DNA of 64,000 bases from Amycolatopsis thermalba (GCF_003385215.1 NZ_PQHW01000004.1:86031-150030), one strand, 5' to 3'. Numbered from the stretch's first letter, positions 1 to 8,865 are shown. The notes: generated by a model from the letters alone, not told the origin. Made by a program: numbers and translations.

Positions 1-558
1 ATCGAGGACGACTACGACGGCGAGTTCCGGTTCGACCGGCAGCCGGTCGGGGCGGTGCAGTCGCTGGCGCCGGAGCGGATCGTCTACGCGGGCGGGGTCA
101 GCAAGACGCTCGCGCCGGCGTTGCGGATCGGGTGGCTGGTCCTGCCGCGGCGCCTGGTCGGCCCGGTGCGCGACACGATGGCGGCGCTGGGCTGGCGGTC
201 GCCGGTGGTGGACCACCTGGTCCTCGCCGACCTGCTGAACTCCGGCGCCTACGACCGGCACGTCCGGCAGCGCCGCGTCGCCTACCGCCGCCGCCGGGAC
301 CGGCTGCTCGCGGCACTGCCGCCGGAGTTCGTGCCGGAAGGCATCTCCGCCGGGCTGCACCTGGTGCTGCGCGTGCCCGGCGAGGCTGCGGTGCTGCGCG
401 CGCTGCGCCGCCGGTCGGTGGCGGTGGACCACCTGAGCCGCTACTGGATGGGCTCCGGCCCCGGCGGGCTGGTGATCGGCTACGCGACCCCGGCGGAGCA
501 CGCGTTCGGCCCCGCGGTGGAGGCGCTGGTGGACGGGCTACGCGCGGTCGGACCGTAG
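1..558 (+). CDS. MocR/GntR-type PLP-dependent regulator, C-terminal part
   Basis: The frame is open from base 1, so the N-terminus (expected to carry the GntR winged helix) lies outside the window. The visible 185 residues are the aminotransferase fold type I domain. The motif GGVSKTLAPALRIGW contains the Lys that forms the Schiff base with pyridoxal phosphate, and the IEDDYDGEFR stretch just before it is typical of MocR proteins. MocR regulators usually control PLP, GABA or amino-acid genes, but the target here cannot be told. The last 21 bases overlap the convergent meaB-like gene. A stand-alone aminotransferase of the same family is the alternative. Confidence 0.85.
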   Translation: MEDDYDGEFRFDRQPVGAVQSLAPERIVYAGGVSKTLAPALRIGWLVLPRRLVGPVRDTMAALGWRSPVVDHLVLADLLNSGAYDRHVRQRRVAYRRRRDRLLAALPPEFVPEGISAGLHLVLRVPGEAAVLRALRRRSVAVDHLSRYWMGSGPGGLVIGYATPAEHAFGPAVEALVDGLRAVGP

Positions 559-1506
559 CGCGGCCAGCAGCTCGTCCGCGGCGGTGTAGGGGTCCAGCTC
601 GCGGTCGACGACCTTCTTCGCCACCGCGGGCAGGTGCCCGCCGCCGTGCAGGTCGGTCAGCCGCGCCTGCAGCTCGCGCAGGGCGATCGCGGCCACCTCG
701 CTCGCGGCCCGCTCGGCGCGGCGGCGGGCCAGCTCCCCGTGCGAGGCGAGCCAGTCGTGGTGCTCGGACAGCGCCTTGACCAGGTCCGGCACGCCCTCGC
801 CGCGGGCGGCGACCGTGCGCACGATCGGCTGCCGCCAGCTCTCGCCGCGGATCTCCCGGCGCGCGAAGGCGATCATCTGCTTCAGGTCGCGCACCACGGT
901 CTCCGCGCCGTCGCGGTCGGCCTTGTTCACCACGAACACGTCGGCGATCTCCAGCACCCCGGCCTTGGCCGCCTGGATCCCGTCGCCGAGCCCGGGCGCC
1001 AGCAGGACCACCGTGGTGTCGGCCAGCTTCACGACGTCCACTTCGGACTGTCCAACACCGACGGTCTCGATCAGCACGACGTCGAACCCGGCGGCGTCGA
1101 GCACCCGCACCGCCTGCGGCGTCGCCCAGGACAGCCCGCCCAGGTGCCCGCGGGTGGCCATCGACCGGATGAACACGCCCGGATCGGTCGCGTGCTCGGT
1201 CATCCGGATCCGGTCGCCGAGCAGCGCGCCGCCGGAGAACGGCGACGACGGGTCGATCGCCAGCACCCCGACCCGCTTGCCCTCCGCGCGCAACGCGGAC
1301 AGCAGCATGGACGTCGAAGTCGACTTGCCGACCCCGGGCGGTCCGGTCAGGCCGATCACCCGCGCCCGCCCGGTGTGCGGCGTGAGCGCCGCGGCCACCT
1401 CGCGCAGGCGCGGGTGCGCGTCCTCGACCAGCGAGATCAGCCGGGCGACCGCGCGCGGCTGTCCCTCCCGCGCGCGGTCGACGAGCTCCCCGACGTCCAG
1501 TGGCAC
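538..1506 (-). CDS. meaB: MeaB/ArgK-family GTPase, chaperone of acyl-CoA mutases
   Basis: This 322-residue protein is a G3E-type P-loop GTPase. The Walker A motif GPPGVGKST lies at about residues 55-63, an ETVGVGQ switch-like segment follows, and VNKAD gives guanine specificity. Family members load and protect adenosylcobalamin in methylmalonyl-CoA or ethylmalonyl-CoA mutase. The GTG start shares one base with the TAG stop of the thiolase gene upstream, so the two are very probably one operon and translationally coupled. No mutase gene is in the window. The epimerase and crotonyl-CoA carboxylase/reductase nearby support an ethylmalonyl/methylmalonyl-CoA role. Confidence 0.92.
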   Translation of the reverse strand: MPLDVGELVDRAREGQPRAVARLISLVEDAHPRLREVAAALTPHTGRARVIGLTGPPGVGKSTSTSMLLSALRAEGKRVGVLAIDPSSPFSGGALLGDRIRMTEHATDPGVFIRSMATRGHLGGLSWATPQAVRVLDAAGFDVVLIETVGVGQSEVDVVKLADTTVVLLAPGLGDGIQAAKAGVLEIADVFVVNKADRDGAETVVRDLKQMIAFARREIRGESWRQPIVRTVAARGEGVPDLVKALSEHHDWLASHGELARRRAERAASEVAAIALRELQARLTDLHGGGHLPAVAKKVVDRELDPYTAADELLAALRSDRA

Positions 1507-2693
1507 TACAGCGCGGGCACCTTGATCAGCAGCGCGTCACCCTGGCCACCGCCACCGCACAGCCCGGCCGCGCCGAGACCGCCACCGCGGCGGCGCAGCT
1601 CGTGCACCAGGTGCACGGCCAGCCGGGCGCCGGACGCGCCGATCGGGTGGCCGAGCGCGATGGCGCCGCCGTCGACGTTCACGATCTCCGGGTCGATGCC
1701 CAGCGCCTTGGTCGACACCAGGCCGACCGCGGCGAACGCCTCGTTGATCTCCACCAGGTCCAGCGCGCTCGCGTCCAGCTTCGCCTTCGCCAGCGCGGCC
1801 TTGATCGCGTTGGACGGCTGCTCGTGCAGGCTCGCGTCCGGCCCGGCGACCACGCCGTGCGCGCCGATCTCGGCCAGCGGCTCCAGACCCAGCTCCTCGG
1901 CCTTGGCCCGGCTGGCGACGATCACCGCGGCCGCGCCGTCGGAGATCTGCGACGCCGAACCCGCGGTGATGGTGCCGTCGGCGGCGAAGGCCGGGCGCAG
2001 CTTGGCCAGGCTCTCGGCCGTGGTGTCGGCACGCACGCCCTCGTCGGTGTCGAACACGACCGGGTCGCCCTTGCGCTGCGGGATCGACACCGGCGCCAGC
2101 TCGGCTTTGAACCGCCCGGCCTCGGTCGCGGCGACCGCGCGCTGGTGCGAGCGGGCCGCGAAGGCGTCCTGGTCCTCGCGGGTGATGCCGTAGCGGGAGT
2201 TGTACTTCTCCGTCGACGCGCCCATCGCGCACTGGTCGAAGGCGCAGAACAGGCCGTCGTAGGCCATGTGGTCGAGCAGCGTGGTGTCGCCGTACTTGAA
2301 GCCGGAGCGCGACTTGGGCAGCAGGTGCGGCGCCTGGGTCATCGACTCCTGGCCGCCCGCGACCACCAGGTCGAACTCGCCGGCGCGGATGAGCTGGTCG
2401 GCCAGCGCGATCGCGTCCAGGCCGGACAGGCACACCTTGTTGATGGTCAGCGCGGGCACGTCCATCGGGATGCCGGCGGCCACCGCGGCCTGCCGCGCCG
2501 GGATCTGGCCGGCGCCTGCGGTGAGCACCTGGCCCATGATCGTGTACTGCACCTGGTCCGGGGAGACCCCGGCCTGCTCGAGCGCGGCCTTGATGGCGAT
2601 CCCGCCGAGCTGCGCCCCGGTGAAGTCCTTCAGTGAACCGAGCAGACGCCCGATCGGGGTACGCGCCGCACCCAGGATGACGGAACCGGACAC
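1506..2693 (-). CDS. acetyl-CoA C-acetyltransferase (thiolase)
   Basis: This is a 395-residue thiolase of normal family length. The acyl-accepting Cys is C88 in NKVCLSG, and H349 (GHPIGASG) and C379 (CGGGGQGDA) complete the active site. It condenses two acetyl-CoA to acetoacetyl-CoA, or the reverse. I chose the GTG at 2693 because the conserved N-terminus [14 protein letters not shown] begins there; the open frame continues upstream but shows no conserved sequence. It lies head-to-head with the epimerase gene, about 120 bp apart, and is coupled to meaB downstream. In the ethylmalonyl-CoA pathway this enzyme feeds crotonyl-CoA formation. Confidence 0.93.
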   Translation of the reverse strand: MSGSVILGAARTPIGRLLGSLKDFTGAQLGGIAIKAALEQAGVSPDQVQYTIMGQVLTAGAGQIPARQAAVAAGIPMDVPALTINKVCLSGLDAIALADQLIRAGEFDLVVAGGQESMTQAPHLLPKSRSGFKYGDTTLLDHMAYDGLFCAFDQCAMGASTEKYNSRYGITREDQDAFAARSHQRAVAATEAGRFKAELAPVSIPQRKGDPVVFDTDEGVRADTTAESLAKLRPAFAADGTITAGSASQISDGAAAVIVASRAKAEELGLEPLAEIGAHGVVAGPDASLHEQPSNAIKAALAKAKLDASALDLVEINEAFAAVGLVSTKALGIDPEIVNVDGGAIALGHPIGASGARLAVHLVHELRRRGGGLGAAGLCGGGGQGDALLIKVPAL

Positions 2694-2798
2694 AACAGCC
2701 TCCAACAGACGAACGACGGCGGTCGATCCGACGATACCCGGAGCGGCCGTCCAGTACAGGTGTGAGCCGCGGCACCCACGCACCGCGGGGCCAAGCCT

Positions 2799-2804
2799 TA
2801 TCCT
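2799..2804 (+). promoter_or_regulatory. -10 box TATCCT of a probable leaderless promoter for mce
   Basis: TATCCT lies 7 nt before the ATG at 2812, so transcription would begin at or next to the start codon. There is no Shine-Dalgarno sequence between them. No good -35 box is seen. Confidence 0.5.
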
Positions 2805-2811
2805 CACCACT

Positions 2812-3255
2812 ATGAATGACGCGCTGAAGCCGTTCGTGACGACCATCGACCACGTCGGCATCGCCGTCGCCGATCTGGACGCCGCGATCGACTTCTACGC
2901 GGACAACTTCGGCATGATCGCCACGCACTCCGAGGTCAACGAGGAGCAGGGCGTGCGCGAGGCGATGCTGCACGCGCCGGGCGACGAGAACGGCCCCGCC
3001 GTCCAGCTGCTCGCGCCGCTGCGGCCGGACTCGACGATCGGGAAGTTCCTCGACACCAAGGGCCCCGGTCTGCAGCAGGTCGCCTACCGCGTCACCGACG
3101 TCGAGGCCGCCGCCGAGGCGCTGCGGGCCAAGGGGCTGCGCCTGCTGTACGACAAGGCCAAGCGCGGCACCGCGAACAGCAAGGTCAACTTCGTGCACCC
3201 GAAGGACGCCGGCGGCGTCCTGGTCGAGCTGGTCGAGCCCGCCGCGTCGCACTAA
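2812..3255 (+). CDS. mce: methylmalonyl/ethylmalonyl-CoA epimerase
   Basis: This is a 147-residue vicinal-oxygen-chelate (glyoxalase-fold) protein. It interconverts the 2R and 2S epimers of methylmalonyl-CoA and, in many bacteria, ethylmalonyl-CoA. Visible metal ligands are H14 (TIDHVGIAV), Q65 (AVQLLAP) and E139 (VLVELVEP). The position usually held by a metal-binding His in the third strand is Gln (GLQQVAYRV); I recall the same in Streptomyces homologues. The ATG is preceded by a -10 box rather than a ribosome-binding site. It is divergent from the thiolase-meaB pair, and its last 4 bases overlap the convergent TetR gene. Confidence 0.93.
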   Translation: MNDALKPFVTTIDHVGIAVADLDAAIDFYADNFGMIATHSEVNEEQGVREAMLHAPGDENGPAVQLLAPLRPDSTIGKFLDTKGPGLQQVAYRVTDVEAAAEALRAKGLRLLYDKAKRGTANSKVNFVHPKDAGGVLVELVEPAASH

Positions 3256-3842
3256 CCCGGCGCGGGCCGGGCCATCAGCGCGTCGGCGATGAAGTTCAGC
3301 TCCCGCTCCATCAGGTCCGGCGGATCGTCCCCGCCGTGCCGCGCCACCGAGTGCCGGTAGCTGACCGCGAGCGCCAGCAGCCCGGCCGCGCTGTCCACGT
3401 CGGCCACCGGCAGTGCGCCGTCCCCGGCGGCGATGATCACCGTGCGCACCTGGCGGACCAGCTGCTGGAACCGGTCGTGCAGCGCGTCCCGCACCGCGCG
3501 GTGGGTGTCCGCCTCCCGCCACAGCAGGTGGGACAGCATCCGCGACCGGGCCAGGCGCGCGTCGAGCTCGGACACCAGCCGCCGCAGGCTCTCCGCGATG
3601 TCCCCGGGCACGACGACGCGGGTGGCGTCGATCTGCTCGTCGGGCAACCGCTTGATCAGCGCGCTCAGCAGGTCGGACTTGCGGCGGAAGTAGTAGTGCA
3701 CCAGGCCCTTCGGCACGCCGGCGCGCTCGGCGATCCGGGAGGTCGGAGTGGCGTCGAAACCGCTTTCCGCGAACAGGTCCTCGGCCGCGCGGAGGATCCG
3801 CTCCTTGGCCGGGAGGTCGTCCCCGTGTTCGGTCCGCGCCAC
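3252..3842 (-). CDS. TetR/AcrR-family transcriptional regulator
   Basis: This 196-residue protein has an N-terminal TetR helix-turn-helix (AKERILRAAEDLFAESGF, then TSRIAERAGVPKGLVHYYF) and a helical ligand-binding C-terminal domain. The GTG at 3842 has a GAGAGG ribosome-binding site 8 nt upstream, whereas the in-frame GTG at 3875 has none. It sits between the epimerase and ccr, so it may sense an acyl-CoA and repress these genes. The palindromes before ccr are plausible targets. That link is inference from position only. Confidence 0.88.
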   Translation of the reverse strand: MARTEHGDDLPAKERILRAAEDLFAESGFDATPTSRIAERAGVPKGLVHYYFRRKSDLLSALIKRLPDEQIDATRVVVPGDIAESLRRLVSELDARLARSRMLSHLLWREADTHRAVRDALHDRFQQLVRQVRTVIIAAGDGALPVADVDSAAGLLALAVSYRHSVARHGGDDPPDLMERELNFIADALMARPAPG

Positions 3843-3924
3843 TCCGCCCGCCTCTCGTACAGCTCGCCGGCCCACAACGCTAACCGAAAACCGGCTCGTC
3901 GTGGGCCGACCGGGGTGACTGCCC

Positions 3925-4299
3925 TCAGTGCGCGGTCGTCATCCCACCGCGGTGCACCGCGTTCGCCACCGGCAGGGCCGCCAGCCCGGCGATCGCGGTC
4001 AGGGCGCCGATGATCCACGAGGACCACGCCGCCACGTCCAGTGCCGTGTAGGTCATCACCCACGGCGCGATGAACAGCAGCGCCCCGAGGATGACCTGGA
4101 CCCCCTCGCCGTAGACGAGGCCCGGCATGGACAGCGAAAGCAGGCCGTCCAGCGCGATGAGGGCGCCCAGCACGATCATCGTCCACATGGTCGCGGTGTC
4201 GGTGTCGGCCCACAGTGGCGTCAGCACCGCCACCACCCCGAGCACGACCTCGGCCCAGTCGTGCGGACGGGTCCACGCCCGCTTCGAACGATCAGCCAT
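3925..4299 (-). CDS. SPW-repeat membrane protein
   Basis: This small 124-residue integral membrane protein has four hydrophobic helices arranged as two similar halves, each containing a tryptophan-rich P-W element (TPLWADTDTATMW and IAPWVMTYTALDVAAWSSW), as in the SPW repeat family. The ATG is preceded by GGAGGTGATCA, close to a perfect complement of the 16S rRNA tail, so translation should be strong. The function of SPW proteins is not established. It is divergent from ccr across a regulatory region rich in palindromes. Confidence 0.8.
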   Translation of the reverse strand: MADRSKRAWTRPHDWAEVVLGVVAVLTPLWADTDTATMWTMIVLGALIALDGLLSLSMPGLVYGEGVQVILGALLFIAPWVMTYTALDVAAWSSWIIGALTAIAGLAALPVANAVHRGGMTTAH

Positions 4300-4367
4300 T
4301 CGTGATCACCTCCGAACCCGATCCGGGAGACCACGCGGCGCGGTCTCCGCACTGCCATGGTGCGCCT

Positions 4368-4389
4368 TGATTGGCCGGCCGGTCAATCA
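4368..4389. promoter_or_regulatory. 22-bp imperfect palindrome upstream of ccr
   Basis: The site is TGATTGGCC followed by GGCCGGTCAATCA. Its two halves are mirror images except for one symmetric position. It lies midway between the divergent SPW and ccr genes and is a candidate regulator-binding site. Confidence 0.4.
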
Positions 4390-4428
4390 CACCCGGATTA
4401 CGGTCAAATCGGACAGTGGCGGAGGACG

Positions 4429-4442
4429 TTACTGGCCAGTAA
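4429..4442. promoter_or_regulatory. 14-bp perfect palindrome TTACTGGCCAGTAA, probable ccr operator
   Basis: This perfect palindrome extends to 20 bp with one mismatched pair. It overlaps TAATGT (4440-4445), a possible -10 box for ccr, so a bound protein would block the promoter. The TetR regulator at 3252-3842 is the nearest candidate ligand. Confidence 0.5.
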
Positions 4443-4477
4443 TGTCATCTCCTCCGACCCAGCGCAGGGAGACCGAC

Positions 4478-5815
4478 ATGACGATCACGGACATCCGGGA
4501 CGCGATCCTCACCGGCGAGACCGCCGAGGTGGGCGCCCTGCCGGTGCCCGAGGCCTACCGCGGCGTGACCGTGCACGCGGACGAGGTCGCCATGTTCGAC
4601 GGGATCCCCTCCCGCGACAAGGACCCGCGCAAGTCGCTGCACGTGGACGAGGTGCCCACGCCCGAGCCGGGGCCCGGTGAGGCGCTGATCGCGGTGATGG
4701 CCAGCGCCATCAACTACAACACCGTGTGGACGTCGATCTTCGAGCCGATCCCGACGTTCAAGTTCCTGCAGCGCTACGGCAGGCTCTCGCCGCTGGCCCA
4801 GCGCCACGACCAGCCCTACCACGTGGTCGGCTCGGACGCGGCCGGCGTCGTGCTGCGCACCGGGCCGGGCGTGCACCGGTGGCAGCCGGGCGACGAGATC
4901 GTCGCGCACTGCCTCAACGTCGAGCTGGAGGGCCCGGACGGGCACAACGACACGATGCTCGACTCCGACCAGCGGATCTGGGGGTTCGAGACGAACTTCG
5001 GCGGGCTGGCCGAGCTGGCGCTGGTCAAGGCCAACCAGCTGATGCCCAAGCCGGACCACCTGACCTGGGAGGAGGCCGCCTGTCCCGGGCTGGTCAACTC
5101 CACCGCCTACCGGCAGCTGGTGACCACGAACGGCGCGAACCTGAAGCAGGGCGACGTCGTGCTGATCTGGGGCGCCTCCGGCGGGCTCGGGTCGTACGCG
5201 ACGCAGTTCGCGCTCAACGGTGGCGCGATCCCGGTGTGCGTGGTGTCCAGCCCGGAGAAGGCGGCGATCGTCCGCCGGATGGGTGCCGAACTGGTGATCG
5301 ACCGGACCGCGGAGGGTTACCGGTTCTGGCGGGACGAGAACACGCAGGACCCGAAGGAGTGGCAGCGCTTCGGTGCGCGGATCCGGGAGCTGACCGGCTG
5401 TGAGGATCCGGACATCGTGTTCGAGCACCCGGGCCGGGAGACGTTCGGCGCGTCGGTGTACGCGGCACGCAAGGGCGGCACGATCGTCACGTGCGCCTCC
5501 ACCTCGGGATACCTGCACCAGTACGACAACCGGTACCTGTGGATGAACCTGAAACGGATCATCGGGTCGCATTTCGCGAATTACCGCGAGTCGTGGGAGG
5601 CCAACCGGTTGATCGCGAAAGGCCTGATCCACCCGACGCTGTCGAAGACGTATCCGATGACCGAGACCGGGCAGGCCGCGCTGGACGTGCACCGCAACGC
5701 CCACCAGGGCAAGGTCGGTGTGTTGTGTCTCGCCCCCGAGGAGGGTTTGGGCGTGCGCGACGCGGAGAAGCGGTCGAAGCACATCGACCGGATCAATTTG
5801 TTCCGCGGCGCCTAA
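4478..5815 (+). CDS. ccr: crotonyl-CoA carboxylase/reductase
   Basis: This is a 445-residue zinc-less MDR-family enzyme that reductively carboxylates crotonyl-CoA to ethylmalonyl-CoA with NADPH and CO2. The Rossmann loop is WGASGGLGSY (231-240). The four residues reported to bind CO2 in Kitasatospora Ccr (N81, F170, E171, H365) are all present at exactly those positions, so true carboxylation is likely rather than simple reduction. The ATG follows an AGGGAG ribosome-binding site. The product supplies ethylmalonyl-CoA for C2 assimilation or polyketide extender units, and fits the thiolase, epimerase and MeaB genes close by. Confidence 0.95.
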   Translation: MTITDIRDAILTGETAEVGALPVPEAYRGVTVHADEVAMFDGIPSRDKDPRKSLHVDEVPTPEPGPGEALIAVMASAINYNTVWTSIFEPIPTFKFLQRYGRLSPLAQRHDQPYHVVGSDAAGVVLRTGPGVHRWQPGDEIVAHCLNVELEGPDGHNDTMLDSDQRIWGFETNFGGLAELALVKANQLMPKPDHLTWEEAACPGLVNSTAYRQLVTTNGANLKQGDVVLIWGASGGLGSYATQFALNGGAIPVCVVSSPEKAAIVRRMGAELVIDRTAEGYRFWRDENTQDPKEWQRFGARIRELTGCEDPDIVFEHPGRETFGASVYAARKGGTIVTCASTSGYLHQYDNRYLWMNLKRIIGSHFANYRESWEANRLIAKGLIHPTLSKTYPMTETGQAALDVHRNAHQGKVGVLCLAPEEGLGVRDAEKRSKHIDRINLFRGA

Positions 5816-5816
5816 G

Positions 5817-5822
5817 TAGTCT
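5817..5822 (+). promoter_or_regulatory. -10 box TAGTCT of a probable leaderless promoter
   Basis: TAGTCT begins 2 nt after the ccr stop codon and lies 7 nt before the ATG at 5830, with no ribosome-binding site between. The downstream gene may therefore be transcribed separately from ccr. Confidence 0.45.
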
Positions 5823-5829
5823 GGGCCGT

Positions 5830-6891
5830 ATGAGCCTTGGCGACGAACGAGAGCTTGTACCGCTCGGCGCGGGTTTCGACCTGGCCAAGCGCGGTTACGA
5901 CCGCCACCAGGTCGACGAGCACCTCGAACGGCTGGACAGCGACCTGAAAATGCTCGCCGCCGACCGGGATGCCGCCATCTCGCAGGCCGGCGACCTCGCC
6001 CGGCAGCTCGAGCAGGCTCGCGGGGAGATCGAGAACCTGCGCGGCCAGGTCGAGCGGCTGGGCCAGCCGCCGACGACGGTCGAGGGCCTGTCCGAGCGGT
6101 TGCAGCGCATGCTACGGCTGGCGCAGGAGGAGGCGGCCGACACGCGGGCCCGCGCGGAGGCCGAGGCCGGGCACATCCGGGCGAAGGCCGAGTCGGACGC
6201 CAGCGCCATGCGCGCCCGCTACGAGCAGCTGCTGGCCGAGCTGGACGCGCGGCGCAAGGAGATGGAGGCCGAGCACCGCACGGTCCTGGAGACCGCGCGC
6301 GCCGAGGCCGAGTCGATCACGACCAAGGCCAAGGAGGAGCGCGACCGGCTGAATCGCGAGGCCGAGCAGCGCCGCACCCAGGTCGAGGAGGACTTCGAGA
6401 TCGCGATGGCGGCGCGCCGCACCGAGGCGATGCGGGTGCTGGCGGAGCAGGAGGCGACGAGCAAGGCGGAAGCCGAGCGCCGCGTCCGCGAGGCGACGGA
6501 CGAGGCCGCGGCGATCCGCAAGAAGGTCGCGGAGGAGGAGGCCGCCGCGAAGGCCGAGATCGAGCGCCGCCGCCGCGAGTCGATCGAGGACGCCAACCGG
6601 CGCAAGACGGAGTCGATCACCGAGGCGAACGCCCGCCTGGCGGAGGCGTCGGACGAGGCGGCCCGCCGCGTGCGGGAAGCCACGGAGGAGTCGACGCGCC
6701 GCATCAACGCGGCGGCCGACCGGGTCGAGGCGTTGCGCAAGCTGCGCGCCGGAATCGCCGAACAGGTCAAGGCAGCGCGCGAAGTGCTGGTAGAGGCCAA
6801 CTCAGTCCTCGGCGAGGCCGAACCGGTGATCGAGCCGCTGCCGGAGGAACGCGAGGCCGCCCCAGCGGGAAAACCGTCGGGACGGCAGTGA
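5830..6891 (+). CDS. DivIVA-domain coiled-coil protein (Scy/FilP/Wag31-like)
   Basis: The protein has 353 residues. Residues about 15-50 (FDLAKRGYDRHQVDEHLERL) match the DivIVA lipid-binding domain. The rest, to about residue 330, is an almost unbroken charged coiled coil rich in Ala, Glu and Arg. Such proteins assemble at poles or division sites and organise tip growth and peptidoglycan synthesis in actinobacteria. The C-terminus (EPLPEEREAAPAGKPSGRQ) is low-complexity. It follows ccr by 14 bp but seems to have its own leaderless promoter. Which member of the DivIVA/Scy/FilP group it matches cannot be decided here. Confidence 0.8.
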   Translation: MSLGDERELVPLGAGFDLAKRGYDRHQVDEHLERLDSDLKMLAADRDAAISQAGDLARQLEQARGEIENLRGQVERLGQPPTTVEGLSERLQRMLRLAQEEAADTRARAEAEAGHIRAKAESDASAMRARYEQLLAELDARRKEMEAEHRTVLETARAEAESITTKAKEERDRLNREAEQRRTQVEEDFEIAMAARRTEAMRVLAEQEATSKAEAERRVREATDEAAAIRKKVAEEEAAAKAEIERRRRESIEDANRRKTESITEANARLAEASDEAARRVREATEESTRRINAAADRVEALRKLRAGIAEQVKAAREVLVEANSVLGEAEPVIEPLPEEREAAPAGKPSGRQ

Positions 6892-6903
6892 AGCCCGGCG
6901 GAG

Positions 6904-7008
6904 GAGCCGCTCCCGAGCGGCAGTGACACCTCGACAACGAGCCACTCCCGAGCGGCGGTGACACCTCGACAACGAGCCACTCCCGAGCGGCAGTGACACC
7001 TCGGCAGG
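6904..7008. repeat. three tandem copies of a 35-bp unit
   Basis: Units begin at 6904, 6939 and 6974 and read GAGCCACTCCCGAGCGGCAG followed by TGACACCTCGACAAC. They differ by one or two bases, and the last unit differs at its end. The core TGACACCTCGG recurs once more near 7169. The array lies directly after the DivIVA-like gene and encodes no convincing protein. Confidence 0.85.
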
Positions 7009-7448
7009 GATCCGGACGGGCGTCCCTCTTCGGCCGGAAACCCCTCCCTCCCCGCAGGGAGTGAGGCCAGGCGGGGACTGAGCCACTGCCTGAGCCGGCC
7101 TGCCGTCATGCAGGTCCCGCCGGTGGTCAGGATGCGCCCCACTCGCAGCACAGCGCGGCCCGGAAGAGCTGACACCTCGGCCGGACCCACACGGCGCCCC
7201 GCTCCGGCCAGCACCAGACCAGCTGGACTGGCCCTCCGGCCCCGCCTCCCACCAGCCCTCCGCTGTCGAGCACCTGTCACCGGGGCGGTTGTCCCCAGGT
7301 GACGAGGCGCGCGGGGCACGCTGTCACGGCCCGCCGAAGAACGGGCAAACCTCACCGGTGGCGGGGCTGCGCAGAAACCGACTGGCGAGTAACCTAGGGC
7401 GCCACTTGCGAAAGCGCACAGGCGCGCACCCTTGCCGGAGGTATTGGG
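7009..7448. other. intergenic region without a recognised gene
   Basis: No supported coding sequence is seen. The region holds a further degenerate TGACACCTCGG element near 7169. Before the universal stress gene there is a possible -10 box TAACCT (about 7391-7396) and a GGAGG ribosome-binding site about 7 nt before its start codon. Confidence 0.5.
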
Positions 7449-7898
7449 ATGGCTGCATACCGGACCGTGGTTGTCGGTACGGACGGGTCTGATTCATCGT
7501 TCCGCGCGGTCGACCGGGCGGCGGCCGTGGCCGCGGACTCCGGCGCCACGCTCGTCATCGTGTGCGCCTACTACCCGGCGAGCAGGCAGGACGTGGAGAA
7601 GGCCCAGGACGTCCTGGGCGAGGAGGCCTACCAGGTGGTCGGCTCGGCGCCGGCCGAGGACACCCTCCGCAGCGCCCGCGACCGCGCCCTCAAGGCAGGC
7701 GCGGGCTCGACCGAGACCATCGCCGTGGTGGGCGAGCCGGTCGAGGCGCTGCGCAAGGTCGTCTCCGACAAGTCGGCCGACCTGCTGGTCGTCGGCAACC
7801 GCGGGCTGAACACGCTCACCGGGCGCCTGCTCGGGTCGGTGCCGTCCGAGGCGGCGCGCAAGTCGGGGGTCGACGTCCTGATCGTGCACACCACGTAG
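7449..7898 (+). CDS. universal stress protein, UspA family
   Basis: This is a 149-residue single-domain Usp protein. It starts MAAYRTVVVGTDGSDSS and ends with the ATP-binding signature GNRGLNTLTGRLLGSVPSEAARKS, matching the G-2X-G-9X-G(S/T) pattern, so an ATP-binding Usp is expected. CGGAGG precedes the ATG by about 7 nt. The adenylate cyclase gene follows after 6 bp, so the two are probably cotranscribed. That pairing is interesting because some actinobacterial Usp proteins bind cyclic AMP; here this is only suggestion. Confidence 0.92.
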   Translation: MAAYRTVVVGTDGSDSSFRAVDRAAAVAADSGATLVIVCAYYPASRQDVEKAQDVLGEEAYQVVGSAPAEDTLRSARDRALKAGAGSTETIAVVGEPVEALRKVVSDKSADLLVVGNRGLNTLTGRLLGSVPSEAARKSGVDVLIVHTT

Positions 7899-7904
7899 GC
7901 CGGC

Positions 7905-8858
7905 GTGGACTCCGAGCGCCTCGAGAGCATCCTGCTCGGCGGCAAGCGCCGCTACACCCGGCTCGAGGTGGCCGACAAGGCGGGTGTGCCCATCGAACGG
8001 GCCACCCGCCTCTGGCGTGCGCTGGGGTTCGCCACGGTCGGCGACGACGAAGTGGTCTTCACCGACGCCGACATCGACGCCGTGCGCACCGCCGACCAGC
8101 TGATCTCCTCCGGGCTGCTCGACCAGGGCCTGGAGGCGCCGGTGGCCCGCACGCTCGGCCTGCACCTGTCGCGGCTCGCGGAGTGGCAGGTGCGGATGCT
8201 GTGGACGCTGATCACCGAGAACGAGGGCCTCGGCCGGGACGACGCGCAGATCGTCACGCTCGTCGAGCGCCTGCTGCCGGAGTTGCAGCGGGTGCAGGAC
8301 TTCGTGTGGCGGCGGCACCTGGCGGCCTTCGCCGGGCGGGCGCTGGCGTCGCCCGAGGAGGACCTGGAGGCGCGGACCGAGGTCGTCGGGTTCGTCGACA
8401 TGGTCGGCTACACGCGGCTGACCCGGCGCCTGGCCGAGAGCGAACTCAGCGCCGTGCTGGAGAGCTTCGAGCTGCTCGCGACCGAGGTCATCGCCGACCA
8501 CCACGGCCGCGTGGTGAAGATGATCGGCGACGAGGTGCTGTTCGTGGCCGACGCGCCGGCCGTCGCGGCCGGGATCGCGCTGACGCTGACCGAGCGCACC
8601 GCGGCCGACGCCGAACTGCCGGAAGTGCGGGCCGGCCTGGCGGCCGGCCGGATCCTGAGCCGCTTCGGCGACGTGTACGGATCGGTCGTGAACGTGGCCG
8701 CGCGGCTCACGTCGGTAGCGCGCCCCGGAACGGTGCTGATCGACCGCGAACTGGCGGGCGAACTGGCCGACCTGCCGGGTTTCGCCGTGCGCTCCCGCCG
8801 CCCGGTGACCGTGCGCGGCTACACGCGGCTGCACCCATACGTGCTCCGGCGCGGCTAG
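7905..8858 (+). CDS. class III adenylate cyclase with N-terminal regulatory domain
   Basis: The protein has 317 residues and starts at GTG. Residues 1-150 form a helical N-terminal region like the regulatory domain of mycobacterial pH-sensing cyclases, including a MerR-like segment (TRLEVADKAGVPIERATRLWRALGF). Residues 155-310 are the cyclase homology domain. Metal-binding D165 and D209, adenine-selecting K205 and D256, and transition-state N263 and R267 are all visible, so it should be active as a homodimer making cAMP from ATP. It is cytosolic, with no membrane segments. It is cotranscribed with the Usp gene, and a strong hairpin terminator follows. Confidence 0.92.
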   Translation: MDSERLESILLGGKRRYTRLEVADKAGVPIERATRLWRALGFATVGDDEVVFTDADIDAVRTADQLISSGLLDQGLEAPVARTLGLHLSRLAEWQVRMLWTLITENEGLGRDDAQIVTLVERLLPELQRVQDFVWRRHLAAFAGRALASPEEDLEARTEVVGFVDMVGYTRLTRRLAESELSAVLESFELLATEVIADHHGRVVKMIGDEVLFVADAPAVAAGIALTLTERTAADAELPEVRAGLAAGRILSRFGDVYGSVVNVAARLTSVARPGTVLIDRELAGELADLPGFAVRSRRPVTVRGYTRLHPYVLRRG

Positions 8859-8865
8859 CCAGCCT

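Noticed and set aside
538..779. Plus-strand reading frame overlapping the meaB gene
   Set aside because: It is an Arg/Ala/Gly-rich shadow frame; the minus-strand protein has Walker A and NKxD motifs.
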